64,000 nucleotides of DNA from Paraburkholderia sp. FT54 (GTDB lineage Bacteria; Pseudomonadota; Gammaproteobacteria; Burkholderiales; Burkholderiaceae): positions 744,001 to 808,000 of the forward strand of contig NZ_CP134197.1 of the NCBI RefSeq assembly GCF_031585635.1, in the 5' to 3' direction. Numbering within the stretch: position 1 is the stretch's first letter; each line of letters opens with the position of its first letter. Position numbers and translations under genes: made by a program. The notes beneath the pieces are model-generated. The model was not told where the DNA came from and searched no databases. It saw nothing but the letters and a program-made list of their open reading frames with translations. Positions 1-8,795 of the stretch are shown here, one piece after another.

Positions 1-298
1 GTCTCGACGCACTGCGCTGAAGCGCATTGAAGGTCAGTTGCGAGCGAGAGGTGATCTTGCCGGTGATTCGACTGACGCGTATCTGGGCGCCGGCGTGCGG
101 CTTAGGGCACGTGCGCCGCTCAGCCGCGCAGACAGTTCGCTGGTCGGTTCCGGCCCCAACGCCTGGACGTTTGATGCCGCGCGTGATCCGCTCGCCACCG
201 TCCGTTGTCTGAGGGCGGATCCCGCGTTCGAACGTCCACGTGACAGACAGGCCAACGGCCGTAGATGGCCGGATTTGCCTTGCTCGGTCAGACAGATT
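1..298. other. left edge, no assignable gene
   Basis: No gene could be assigned. The plus strand is open from position 2 to 703 with GC-rich codon use, so this could be the 3' end of a gene that begins outside the window. However, the same frame runs across the antisense FmdB-type gene and into the 3' end of the kinase gene, and its translation resembles no family I recognise. I treat it as probably non-coding. Confidence 0.25.
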
Positions 299-463
299 TC
301 AGCTCTTTCTGGACGTTTTCGCGACAAATGGAGTTGGTGTGTGCTGAACCTTTTCGCTTCCGCACTTCGGACAAGCTGGATGAGCGGTTTCATGTTCCGC
401 AAGATGCTCGGCATGTTCGAACAATTCACCGCACTTCTCGCACCTGTATTGGTAAGTCGGCAT
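299..463 (-). CDS. FmdB-family zinc ribbon protein
   Basis: A 54-residue protein beginning MPTYQYRCEKCG, the hallmark start of the FmdB/CxxC_CxxC_SSSS putative regulatory family. Two knuckles are visible, Cys8-Cys11 and Cys31-Cys34, which should hold one zinc ion. The family is widespread; its function is largely unproven, and it was first linked to regulation of amidase/formamidase genes. The ORF stays open further upstream, but the start at 463 is preferred because the family motif begins there and GGAGGA lies about six bases upstream. The C-terminal tail is short and Ser/Lys/Thr-rich, as in relatives. It sits alone between the edge and the kinase gene. Confidence 0.85.
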   Translation of the reverse strand: MPTYQYRCEKCGELFEHAEHLAEHETAHPACPKCGSEKVQHTPTPFVAKTSRKS

Positions 464-641
464 GGCATTCCTCCAACGAGAATTCCGAACGCCGTGCTGG
501 CCAGAGACTGCCAACGACGCCCGGTAATAACCCATTCTAGTGCAGGGCAGTGCAGGCGGGTTCCGCTGTACATCGGTCATCCGCAAAAACGTTCAAAAAT
601 CAACCCTCCGGTCGCGGAACCGACGTGGCTCAAGCGAGCGT

Positions 642-2027
642 TCACGACCAGCATTCGATCGTCACCCGTGTACCGGGCGCGGCGTTGTCGATCCTCATTG
701 TGAAGTCGTGGACCCGGATCACCGCCGAGACCATGCTGAGGCCGAGACCCGAGCCCGGGATATGGCGCGTCTGCTCGCTGCGGTAGAAACGTCCGAGCAC
801 CGCCTGCCGTTCGCCGGAAGGAATACCCGGTCCGTTGTCGACGATTTCGACCTGTGGACCGAACCGTGTCCGGGTGAGTGTTATACGCACCGTGCCACTT
901 GTCGGCGCGAACTTGATCGCATTATCGATCAGATTGGTGAATGCCTCGAACAGCAGCGCGCGGTCGGCGTGAATGGCGCCCACCGGCTCTGCCTGTACCA
1001 CCAGCTGGATCGACTTGGTTTCTGCAAGCGGCTCGTAGAGTTCGCCGACTTCCGAGACGAGTGTCGCCAGTTGCACCTCGGCAAAGCCGCCGCGCCGCTG
1101 CAGCGCGCCGATCTCCGAAATGCGCAGCATTGCACGAAACCGTTCCAGCAGCTTGTCGGTATTGGATCGCGCGTGAGCAACCATGGTCGACAACTGTTCG
1201 TCGTCAAGTGCGTCGGCGCGCTCCGCAACATGGACGAGCGACCTACCGACGTGGGCGAGCGGCGTAAGCAGATCGTGCGCAATGCCGTCGCACGCGCCCT
1301 TTACCTCGGTCATCAGGCGCTCGACTTCATCGAGCATGTTGTTGACCAGATGCGACAACAGGTTCAGTTCGTCGCGGCCACCGGTCGGCAGACGCCGCTT
1401 GAGGTCGCCTTGAGCGATCTGCAATGTAACGCGACGGATCGCCTTCACACGTCGCATCTGGCGCACGCCGAGTGCAACACCGACGGCAGAACTGACCACG
1501 AGGGAAATTATCCCGCCCGCTAGAAGCGCATTGATGACGTCCAGGCGGATTGTGAGACCGTGCGTAATATCGTGCGCGATGACCAGTATCGTGCCGTCCC
1601 TGCGCCGCTCCGCCATCGCGCGCACGATCGGCGCTCGTTCACTACCGGCAACTGACAGCGTATGTTTAAACGTCATGCCGCTGCGCTCGACGGACAGCTG
1701 CGGCGGAAGTGTCGGCACGTCCCCTGCGATATGCTGACCATCCGCAGTGAACAGACCGTAGTAGTTGATGTGTTCGTGTTCGACGCTTCTTTGCAGGATG
1801 ACGGCGAGTTCTTTCTCGGGTAACGAGCCAAAATAGCCGAGCTGCCACTGGATCACGTCGTCGGCTCTGCGCTCCATCTGGTCCGTCACCGCGTACCCAA
1901 CGAAGCCGATCAGGAACATCACCGAGAACGAAAAGATGATAGCGTAGGCGAACAGCTGTCGGAACGTCGTCGTATTCCAGCTGCGACCCACCTGGGCGCC
2001 TTCCGTCGCTGACGAGAAAATGTTCAA
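642..2027 (-). CDS. membrane sensor histidine kinase
   Basis: A 461-residue two-component sensor kinase. Visible parts in order: N-terminal membrane helix (about 24-48), periplasmic domain (49-160), second helix (165-187), HAMP linker (190-240), HisKA box IAHDLLTPL with phospho-acceptor His251, then N box (NLIDNAIKF), G1 (DNGPGIP), F and G2 (GSGLGLS) of the HATPase domain. All catalytic motifs look intact. The start shown is TTG. Such kinases normally follow an OmpR-type regulator gene, but here only that gene's last codons remain immediately upstream, so this kinase appears orphaned. The signal it senses cannot be read from the sequence. Confidence 0.85.
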   Translation of the reverse strand: MNIFSSATEGAQVGRSWNTTTFRQLFAYAIIFSFSVMFLIGFVGYAVTDQMERRADDVIQWQLGYFGSLPEKELAVILQRSVEHEHINYYGLFTADGQHIAGDVPTLPPQLSVERSGMTFKHTLSVAGSERAPIVRAMAERRRDGTILVIAHDITHGLTIRLDVINALLAGGIISLVVSSAVGVALGVRQMRRVKAIRRVTLQIAQGDLKRRLPTGGRDELNLLSHLVNNMLDEVERLMTEVKGACDGIAHDLLTPLAHVGRSLVHVAERADALDDEQLSTMVAHARSNTDKLLERFRAMLRISEIGALQRRGGFAEVQLATLVSEVGELYEPLAETKSIQLVVQAEPVGAIHADRALLFEAFTNLIDNAIKFAPTSGTVRITLTRTRFGPQVEIVDNGPGIPSGERQAVLGRFYRSEQTRHIPGSGLGLSMVSAVIRVHDFTMRIDNAAPGTRVTIECWS

Positions 2028-2064
2028 GGGGTTGCCCTACGAGGAGATAGCCTGAGCCGCGCAC
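2028..2064 (-). pseudogene. 3' scrap of OmpR-type response regulator gene
   Basis: Reading toward the kinase, codons from 2064 encode VRGSGYLLVG, which matches the end of the winged-helix DNA-binding domain of OmpR/PhoB regulators (VRGxGY). Immediately upstream in the same frame is a stop codon and nothing regulator-like, and the frame lacks the expected early stop downstream. I read this as the C-terminal end of a regulator gene cut off by a rearrangement near position 2065. Confidence 0.5.
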
Positions 2065-2589
2065 GAGCTACGCTAGCGCTAATTGGAGCCCATGTTGACC
2101 TACTCGAGGTTGAGGTACTTCAAAGCAGTCGCTCGGGATCCGACGGGTCCTGGGAAATCTGCTTTCGCGAAGCCTTCCCCCACCGGTTCCAACTGACGGT
2201 CAAACTACTGCAGCAACCTTGCGCTCGAGGCTAACTACTACCATTCGAAGGCTTTGAGGATACTGGATGGTAGTTTACGCAAAACGGACGGGTCGATTAC
2301 AAATTTGCAATGTAGTCCGCCTTCTTATGATCTGGCGCGTTGCCGCCGATCACGATCGAGAGGTTGCCAGACGGGGGGCATGGCTGGCGCTAAGAGGGAA
2401 TGTGAAAACGCGATCAAAGATTAAAGCGATTACTGTGTATCGTTTCCTCCTTGTCCGCTGTCATCCGCATCGCTGAAGCTATATCTTGAGCATGCGGACG
2501 GTCAAACTGAATTGTTCCAGATCGACCGCGACGTCTGTGCTTTGCGATTGCTTCCGTTCAATCGGTTGGGTAGTCACAGAAGTGATTCC
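2065..2589. other. gene-free stretch with possible LysR scrap
   Basis: No convincing gene. On the plus strand at 2092-2193 a short frame reads MLTYSRLRYFKAVAR, which resembles the first helix of LysR-type regulators, then degenerates and stops after 33 residues. A 69-codon frame at 2267-2476 has no recognisable feature. Together with the truncated regulator at 2064, this looks like rearranged DNA. Confidence 0.35.
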
Positions 2590-3153
2590 TCATTGAGGCA
2601 GCAGCGCGTAGCCCTGTTGCTGAAGAACCGTGACAGTGGTCAACTCGGAGAGCGCTACTTTAATCTTTGGGTCGATCCACGTGTAGTCGAAGTGATGCTC
2701 AGGAACAGCCTGCCCGCAAACGGCCACGTCAACTCCTGCCTGCTCGAGTTCGGAAATCAATTGCAAGTTGGGATTCGGTATGCCGAATTTTGCTCGATAG
2801 TGAGCGTCGTCAAGCGCCGTTGGTGCCGCAGCGCCACCCACTATCACGACGAATTTCAGATTTTTTAGTGGTACGCCAGCCGCCACATAGAGGTTGACAG
2901 TTCGAGCAACATGATCCAAAGCCCCGTTCACGTCAGACGGCGTTCGCGAAGCCTGGGTGACCGCGAAGACGATCTTATAGATGTGCGACGGGTCCGGCAT
3001 ATAGGCAGGGCTATCCGGCATATGCATCCTGCCGTAACCGGGTATCGTGGGCGTGCTCCAAAACCCCGGGGGCTGTGAAGGAGTCTGCGCGAACGAAGCT
3101 GCGCAAGCAAGCGATAGCGCACAGCCGACAACTAGAGTCTTAAGTTTGGACAT
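2590..3153 (-). CDS. exported DsrE-family protein
   Basis: A 187-residue protein with a clear signal peptide (about residues 1-22, ending SFAQ). The mature part has a DsrE/DsrF-like fold pattern: IYKIVFAVTQ near the start, a central hydrophobic strand (LKFVVIVGG), and a late strand carrying a cysteine (VDVAVCGQA). Cytoplasmic DsrE proteins handle sulfur or act in tRNA thiolation; exported versions are common in proteobacteria but poorly understood. The start at 3153 has GGAGGA about five bases upstream and gives a proper signal peptide, unlike the longer reading. The gene stands alone on this strand. Confidence 0.75.
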   Translation of the reverse strand: MSKLKTLVVGCALSLACAASFAQTPSQPPGFWSTPTIPGYGRMHMPDSPAYMPDPSHIYKIVFAVTQASRTPSDVNGALDHVARTVNLYVAAGVPLKNLKFVVIVGGAAAPTALDDAHYRAKFGIPNPNLQLISELEQAGVDVAVCGQAVPEHHFDYTWIDPKIKVALSELTTVTVLQQQGYALLPQ

Positions 3154-3577
3154 GGGGTCCTCCTCTTTCGATGCGGTCATTGGTCAGAGCCGATTCGGCC
3201 AGATCAATATCCGAGCACACAGCACAGCACGATGGAAACAAGCTCGTCTGGCATCAAGGGTTAGGCGACACGTTGGCCAGGGTCCGTATCGCCAATCGAC
3301 AGGATCGTCGCCACGTTGCGTATAAGGAAGCACCATCCTATTGCTACAAAAGGAACCAGGTGACTGCGTTTTTGAAACTTAGAATTTCTCGATGTGCAAG
3401 ACCGTGCACTATCATTGGGACATTCGGACCGCTCATGAGCGCAACTGTTTGATTGGCATTCAGATCGAGCGTCTCCCGCACGCATTTCCCGAGGTCGGGG
3501 CGGACGCGCTCGTAATTGTTTGGCGTCCGATCATCGAAGCCGCACACATAGATGCACGGCGACTTGACCGTCATGCC
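3154..3577. other. intergenic with one doubtful small ORF
   Basis: Between the dmeF-like gene and the DsrE-like gene there is one minus-strand ORF, 3344-3574 (76 residues), which would start four bases after the transporter stop. It begins with a Cys-containing segment (SPCIYVCGFDD) vaguely like DUF1289 proteins, but the rest does not match and the ribosome binding site is weak. I do not assign a function. Confidence 0.3.
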
Positions 3578-4849
3578 TCAGGCCGCCACCTGTGACGGTT
3601 GGACCTCAACGGTGACGTGAGACAGTCCCTTGAAGCGTCCGAGCACCGCATGGTAGAAACGCGAGTCTCGCTGGATTTCATCTGTTGCCACCGATACCAC
3701 GGCGCTCATGTGACCAGGGCCGACCCGCCATACATGCAGGTCGACAACTTTGTCGCCGCGGTCCTCGATAGCGTGACGCACATTCTCCGCCATGCGCCTG
3801 TCGGGGTTAATGTCGAGCAGGATCGCGCCAGTGTCGCGCATCAAGCCGTACGACCAGTTTGCAATCACCAGCGCGCCGACGACACCGGCGAGCGGGTCCA
3901 TCCAGAGCCAGCCCAAAGCGCGTGCCAGCACAAGGCCGATGATAGCCAGCACGGAGACCGCCGCATCTGCCATCACGTGGATATAGGCCGACCTGATGTT
4001 ATGGTCGCGGGTCGCTGTTTCATGGACGTCCTCGTGATGTTCATGTTCTTCGAAGTCGACTTCGTGCTCGCCGTCCGGCATCCACACGATGGCCTTGAAA
4101 GCGTGTGGCTCAGGAATGTCTATCGTCGATTCCAGATAGCCGCCGCGGTCCGCCAGCGCGAATGCCTGTTCTGTCCCATCGGGCCGCACCGTCGTAATGG
4201 AAACAGCGGAAGCATCCAGGCGCGAGCCCGCTGTCGCCGGCGTAATGCGGAAAACGGGTGGCACGCCGTCTTCGAAGATGGAAACGGCAAACACGCCGGA
4301 TGCAGCGGAAATCGTCGGCACTTCCTCTTCGTGAGCGTGGTCATCATGGCCATGGCCGTGGCTATGCCCATGGCTGTGTCCATGGTCGCCGCCGCTCAGT
4401 AGCCACACGCTCGCCAGGTTAACAAGCAAGCCCACCACCGCGATGGGAATGGCTTCACCGAAATGAATGGGTACCGGTGACAGAAAGCGCGACACCGCCT
4501 CGTAGCCAATCAGCACGGCGATCATCGCGAGGACGATGGCACTCGAGAACCCTGCGAGGTCACCAAGTTTGCCGGTGCCGAACACGAAGCGGGAGTCGCT
4601 GGCGTGCTTGCGCGCGTAGGTGTACGCGAGAGCCGCAATCAGCATCGCGCCGGCATGCGTCGACATATGCAGGCCGTCGGCGACGAGCGCCAGCGAACCG
4701 AACATGCTGCCGCCGACGATTTCAATCAGCATCATCGCACTGCAAAGTGCAATCACGGCCCACGTCTTGCGCTCGTTCTTCTCGTGACCGACACCCAGAA
4801 AGATGTGGTCATGTCCTGCGCCGAACGCGGCGTCTTTAGAATCGCTCAT
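3578..4849 (-). CDS. dmeF: cation diffusion facilitator DmeF (Co/Ni efflux)
   Basis: A 423-residue inner-membrane cation/proton antiporter of the CDF family. It has six predicted membrane helices, with metal-site pattern HMSTHAGAML and the FGTGK loop in the first half and a second cluster after about residue 280. Between helices 4 and 5 are a histidine-rich loop (HGHSHGHSHGHGHDDHAH) and a further His/Glu-rich stretch. The N-terminal HDHIFLG (residues 13-19) is the signature of the DmeF subgroup, which exports cobalt and nickel. It lies eight bases downstream of the RcnR/DmeR-type regulator in the same orientation, so dmeRF is very probably one transcript repressed without metal. Confidence 0.9.
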   Translation of the reverse strand: MSDSKDAAFGAGHDHIFLGVGHEKNERKTWAVIALCSAMMLIEIVGGSMFGSLALVADGLHMSTHAGAMLIAALAYTYARKHASDSRFVFGTGKLGDLAGFSSAIVLAMIAVLIGYEAVSRFLSPVPIHFGEAIPIAVVGLLVNLASVWLLSGGDHGHSHGHSHGHGHDDHAHEEEVPTISAASGVFAVSIFEDGVPPVFRITPATAGSRLDASAVSITTVRPDGTEQAFALADRGGYLESTIDIPEPHAFKAIVWMPDGEHEVDFEEHEHHEDVHETATRDHNIRSAYIHVMADAAVSVLAIIGLVLARALGWLWMDPLAGVVGALVIANWSYGLMRDTGAILLDINPDRRMAENVRHAIEDRGDKVVDLHVWRVGPGHMSAVVSVATDEIQRDSRFYHAVLGRFKGLSHVTVEVQPSQVAA

Positions 4850-4857
4850 TTTTAACT

Positions 4858-5133
4858 CTATTTGAAATAGCTGTGAACAACTTCAATGAGTTGTTCCGTC
4901 GCGCTGACACCGGCCTCCTCGCCGGTTTCCGCGTCGACAAGGTGGTTCCTGATGTGGTCTTCCAGCACAACCGCAAGCAGACCGTTCATCGCTCCGCGAC
5001 AACTCGTGATCCGCTGCAGCACGTCCGAGCAGCCGTTCTCTTCCTCGAGCGCCCGCTCGATGGCTTCGACCTGTCCCTTGATGCGGCGGACCCTATTGAG
5101 GAGCTTCTGTTTTTCCTGGACCGTGTGACTCAC
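4858..5133 (-). CDS. dmeR: Ni/Co-responsive repressor of the CsoR/RcnR family
   Basis: A 91-residue all-helical repressor of the CsoR/RcnR/FrmR family (KQKLLNRVRRIKGQVEAIER core). With the GTG start at 5133, which has GGAGAG six bases upstream, the metal ligands known for E. coli RcnR fall at the expected places: His3, Cys35, His60 and His64. His3 and His64 favour nickel/cobalt sensing over copper (CsoR) or formaldehyde (FrmR, which lacks His64). It heads the operon with the DmeF exporter and most likely represses it and itself through the palindromes just upstream, releasing DNA when metal binds. Confidence 0.88.
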   Translation of the reverse strand: MSHTVQEKQKLLNRVRRIKGQVEAIERALEEENGCSDVLQRITSCRGAMNGLLAVVLEDHIRNHLVDAETGEEAGVSATEQLIEVVHSYFK

Positions 5134-5147
5134 CGTGCGCTCTCCAA

Positions 5148-5164
5148 ATACCCCCACGGGGTAT
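5148..5164. promoter_or_regulatory. palindromic operator of dmeRF
   Basis: A near-perfect palindrome, ATACCCCCACGGGGTAT, lies 15 bases upstream of the dmeR start. C-tracts flanked by A/T are the known binding sites of the CsoR/RcnR family. A second, looser copy, GGTATATGTTGATACC, is at 5197-5212. The placement suits autorepression. Confidence 0.75.
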
Positions 5165-5212
5165 GCAATGGCCGCAAGTTTAGCATAGGGGGTTGGGGTA
5201 TATGTTGATACC

Positions 5213-5602
5213 GCGGATTCTAATGTCAGCGGACTCGCCAGATATTCTCCAAGTGAGCCCGGCTCACAAGGCGCAGTGGGCCATCCAGGTAACGGACAGT
5301 CGCACGTGGTGACGAGAAACGGTTCATAGTTTCAGTTCGTCTCAAGCCCGTTTTCAGTGGAAGCAGGCAGCCGCCGGACGTTCGCGTCGCAACGGAGGCG
5401 CGACGGCCAACTTCGCGCTCACAATCAACGTTTCTGGTGTTCGATTCACGACGCTCGACGGGTGATCGCATAGAATGAACTAGTCCGATGCAGCACGCCC
5501 AACACAATGACCGGGTATACGAATCCGTATCCGTATGATTCGGGCCTTTGCAATCCGGGATGCCGTCTCCATCATTTCTCTCCAGTCGGGGCACCCGTCC
5601 TT
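5213..5602. other. intergenic, nothing recognised
   Basis: This spacer separates the divergent dmeRF operon and the amine oxidase gene. It should hold both promoters. ORFs on either strand are short or antisense to the oxidase gene and show no family features. Confidence 0.5.
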
Positions 5603-7195
5603 ATGTCGAGAATGACCACAAACGCGATGAGCCGCCGGCACCTGCTGACGCTGATCGGCAAGAACCTCGGCGCGGCCGCCATGATGCAAGGCATGAGCAC
5701 GCTTGGGTTCGCCGCTGCCTCGACCTACGCCGGGCCGATCAAACTCGATGGCGCGCCCCAAGGAACGCGAATTCTCGTGCTCGGCGCCGGCATGGCTGGC
5801 CTCGTCGCGGCCTTTGAGTTGAGGAACGCGGGCTACCAGGTGCAAGTGCTCGAGTACAACAACCGCGCGGGTGGTCGGGCCTGGACTGTCAGGGGCGGTG
5901 ATCGTTATACAGAACTCGGCGGTGCCACCCAGTACTGCGATTTCGCTGATGGGCTTTATCTGAATCCAGGCCCGTGGCGCATTCCGTATCACCATCAGGG
6001 CGTACTCGACTATGCAAAACGGCTGAAGGTGGCGCTCGAGCCGTTCATCCAGGTCAATTACAACGCATACCTGCATTCGACGGAGGCTTTCGGTGGCAAG
6101 CCGCAACGATTCCGCGAGGTGCAGACCGACTATCAGGGCTATATCGCCGAGCTGCTTTCCAAAGCAATGCACAAAGACGCACTCGATGATGCGTTGTCAG
6201 CCGAAGATGCGCATCTGCTACTCGAATCCCTGCGTCAATGGGGTGCGCTTGATAGGAGTGGCCGCTATCAGGCGGGCGGGCGAAGCAGCGAACGCCGCGG
6301 ATTCGCGACCGCGCCTGGCGGTGGGCTGATGCCCGAGGCCGTGCCGTCGACTCTGCTCCCGCGCGACCCGTTGCTTGCATCGCGTTTGTGGCAATGGCTC
6401 TCATCCGGAAACGAGCGGGACTATCAGAGCACCATTTTCCAGCCCGTCGGCGGCATGGACAGGATTGCCCATGCGCTTCATTCGCAGGTCGCAAGCGCCG
6501 TAGTGTTCAACGCCAGGGTCACGGCCATCTTGCAGGACGAGCAAGGCGTCACAGTGCGCTATACCGATACGACCACCCGGACCGAACGGAGCGCGCATGC
6601 GGATTGGCTGGTGTGCACCATCCCGCTCTCGATTCTGAGTCAGATCGACATGGCGGTCGGGCCGGCCATGCGCGCCGCGATCGATGCGGTGCCCTACGAG
6701 ACATCGGTGAAAATCGGCTTGCAATTTGGCCGGCGATTCTGGGAAGAAGACGATCAGATCTACGGCGGCATCACGCATACTGACCTGCCGATCTCGACGA
6801 TCGGCTATCCGGCAACAGGTTACGGTTCGACCGGGCCTGCGGTGCTGCTCGGCGCCTACATGTGGGGGCCCGCCAGCTATGAGATGGGTGCGCTGCCCCC
6901 TGCGGAACGGATCGCGGTGGCATTGAGCCAGGGCAGCCAGATTCATCCGCAGTACGCGCGCGAGTACCAGAATGGCTTCGCGATGAGCTGGAGCCGATCA
7001 CCGTTCACGAATGGCTGCTTCGCCGCCTGGACGGATGCGTTGAGAGAAGCGCATTACGCGAATCTCTGTCAGCTCGACGGACGCATCGTCCTTGCCGGAG
7101 AGCACGCTTCCCATATCCCGGCATGGCAGGAAGGCGCCGTGCTGTCGTCACTGGATGCGATCACCCGGTTGCATCGGAGAATCGTCAATGGATAG
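5603..7195 (+). CDS. Tat-exported flavin amine oxidase/dehydrogenase
   Basis: A 530-residue FAD enzyme of the flavin monoamine oxidase family. Near the N terminus is a twin-arginine signal (SRRHLLTLIG followed by a hydrophobic stretch), so the enzyme is probably exported folded with its cofactor. The Rossmann FAD motif LGAGMAG is at about 61-66, followed by the GGRAW motif; the C-terminal FAD-binding segment (RIVLAGEHAS, then WQEGAVLSS) is also present. The start is chosen among closely spaced ATGs at 5603, 5612 and 5627; all leave the signal intact. Its stop overlaps a cytochrome c gene, which argues that electrons go to the cytochrome rather than oxygen. The amine substrate is unknown. Confidence 0.85.
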   Translation: MSRMTTNAMSRRHLLTLIGKNLGAAAMMQGMSTLGFAAASTYAGPIKLDGAPQGTRILVLGAGMAGLVAAFELRNAGYQVQVLEYNNRAGGRAWTVRGGDRYTELGGATQYCDFADGLYLNPGPWRIPYHHQGVLDYAKRLKVALEPFIQVNYNAYLHSTEAFGGKPQRFREVQTDYQGYIAELLSKAMHKDALDDALSAEDAHLLLESLRQWGALDRSGRYQAGGRSSERRGFATAPGGGLMPEAVPSTLLPRDPLLASRLWQWLSSGNERDYQSTIFQPVGGMDRIAHALHSQVASAVVFNARVTAILQDEQGVTVRYTDTTTRTERSAHADWLVCTIPLSILSQIDMAVGPAMRAAIDAVPYETSVKIGLQFGRRFWEEDDQIYGGITHTDLPISTIGYPATGYGSTGPAVLLGAYMWGPASYEMGALPPAERIAVALSQGSQIHPQYAREYQNGFAMSWSRSPFTNGCFAAWTDALREAHYANLCQLDGRIVLAGEHASHIPAWQEGAVLSSLDAITRLHRRIVNG

Positions 7196-7607
7196 GCCGA
7201 CGCTGATCCTCAGCGTAATGCTGATGGCCTTGCCGATGGGAGCCGCGACAGTGTCGGTTCAGGCCGTGGCACAGGACACATCACGCGCCTTCACGATTTC
7301 GCCAGGCCACCGCTTCACCGAAGAAAGCGGCGAAGCGCTTTACAACGCTACCTGCGCGGGATGCCATATGCCGGATGGAAAAGGCGCACAGGGCGCGGGG
7401 CACTACCCGGCGCTCGCTGACAACCCCGCAGTCGAAGCAGCACCCTACGTCATCGTCAACGTGCTGCACGGCCGAAAGGCGATGCCATCGTTTGGCGACG
7501 CGATGGATGACGAGCAGGTCGCTGCTGTTGTCAATTACACGAGAACTCATTTTGGGAATCGATTTACCGGAACTGTCACGCCGAGCGAGGTTAGAAGTTT
7601 GCGCTGA
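7188..7607 (+). CDS. small periplasmic c-type cytochrome
   Basis: A 139-residue class I cytochrome c with a signal peptide (about 1-29, ending VQAVAQ), one haem-attachment motif CAGCH (56-60) and a likely axial methionine in KAMPSF (Met99). The start ATG at 7188 overlaps the last eight bases of the amine oxidase gene, so the two are co-translated. The obvious role is to take electrons from that flavoenzyme and pass them to the respiratory chain. NicA2 with its cytochrome CycN is an established precedent for an amine 'oxidase' that works as a cytochrome-linked dehydrogenase. Confidence 0.9.
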   Translation: MDRPTLILSVMLMALPMGAATVSVQAVAQDTSRAFTISPGHRFTEESGEALYNATCAGCHMPDGKGAQGAGHYPALADNPAVEAAPYVIVNVLHGRKAMPSFGDAMDDEQVAAVVNYTRTHFGNRFTGTVTPSEVRSLR

Positions 7608-8024
7608 GTTCACGTGGTGTGGCAATCGCCGGGACTCTTATCCGCACCGTCCTCCATCGCTTCACGAGACTTGTGGCACGACGTACCCGGGTTTGTTTTG
7701 GGGCGGCGAGGGGTGGTTTCAGTTTCAACGTTGGTACGCATATCTGATCAAGCTGGTCCGAACACTGCCGTGCGCACGAACGGTCGGTGACTATGAGGCG
7801 CTGCCGCCTTGGCCGCTTTTCACATTGCTCGGCCGCACACCGTTACCAGTGGCCGCCGCGAGGCGTTTGGCTGCGCATAAGCTCACGGACGACGCAAGAT
7901 CACGTGAGGCATCTAAGCCGCAACGGCCGGCTGAACAGGATCGCGCTGCACGTTGGAGGATGGAATAGATTCCGGGAACAGCTGTTATCGCTTGTGTCAG
8001 ATTCTTGATATACGGAGAGCGAAG
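7608..8024. other. intergenic, nothing recognised
   Basis: This spacer lies between the cytochrome and hydrolase genes. The frame open at 7375-7968 is antisense-like overlap with the cytochrome and shows no family resemblance. The last 15 bases carry the ribosome binding site of the hydrolase gene. Confidence 0.5.
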
Positions 8025-8795
8025 ATGGCAGAAATAGACCGTGATGGCGTGCGTCTCGGATTCGATGATGTCGGGCAGGGAAAATCTATTGTTCTGGTGC
8101 ACGGATGGGGATGCAACCGTAAGTTCTTCAAGCCGCAGGTAGACGCTTTATCCGTGCATCACCGTGTGATCTCCCTCAATCTTCGCGGCCACGGCATGAG
8201 CGACGCGCCAGATCAAAATTACACCATGGAGGTCTTCGCGGACGACATCGCCTGGTTGTGCTCGAGGCTTGGCGTGCGCAAGCCGATGTTAGTGGGGCAT
8301 AGCATGGGCGGCAACGCGGTACTTGAACTTGCGGCGCGTCATCCGGATGTCGCCAGTGGCATTGTGCTTATCGACTCGCTGCTGTTCCCTTCCGCGCGCG
8401 TCTTAGAGCAGCTTAAGGTGGCCGTCGCAGGACTTCAGACGAATGACTTTAGGCTCGTCGTGCGCCAGCTTGCGGAGACGCTCTTCATTCCGTCTGACGA
8501 CCCGGCACGCAAGCAATGGATCACCACGGCCATGGAGAGTACGCCACAGCACGTGCTTGCATCTGCGCTTGCCCGTCACACTACGGAATACGACGCCGCA
8601 GACGCCGCAGAACAGTGCTCTGTGCCAGCCGCATACATCGGAGCTGCCAGTCCACTCGGCGACATGATGCAATTGAAATCCAGGTGCCCGGGTATTTTCG
8701 TTGGCCAGACCCTTGGAGCGGGGCATTTCTCGCAGCTAGAAGTGCCTGATCAGATCAACGCGATGCTCGTGCACTTTATGAAATTGTGCGCGTAA
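8025..8795 (+). CDS. alpha/beta hydrolase
   Basis: A 256-residue cytoplasmic alpha/beta-hydrolase. Visible are the oxyanion-hole segment VLVHGWGCN, the LRGHGMSD strand-turn, the nucleophile elbow GHSMGG with Ser93, and the late histidine in GAGHFSQLE near the C terminus. The start at 8025 has GGAGAG at good distance and gives the usual family N terminus. The family includes esterases, haloperoxidase-like enzymes and ring-cleavage hydrolases; the sequence gives no way to choose. It may be transcribed after the amine oxidase/cytochrome pair, but a 417-base gap separates them. Confidence 0.8.
   Translation: MAEIDRDGVRLGFDDVGQGKSIVLVHGWGCNRKFFKPQVDALSVHHRVISLNLRGHGMSDAPDQNYTMEVFADDIAWLCSRLGVRKPMLVGHSMGGNAVLELAARHPDVASGIVLIDSLLFPSARVLEQLKVAVAGLQTNDFRLVVRQLAETLFIPSDDPARKQWITTAMESTPQHVLASALARHTTEYDAADAAEQCSVPAAYIGAASPLGDMMQLKSRCPGIFVGQTLGAGHFSQLEVPDQINAMLVHFMKLCA

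Noticed and set aside
38..703. Long plus-strand ORF at the left edge
   Set aside because: It runs antisense through the FmdB-type gene and into the kinase gene, and its translation resembles no protein family.
3344..3574. 76-residue ORF directly after the dmeF-like gene, slightly like DUF1289
   Set aside because: Only the first Cys-containing stretch matches, the key later cysteines are missing and the ribosome binding site is weak.
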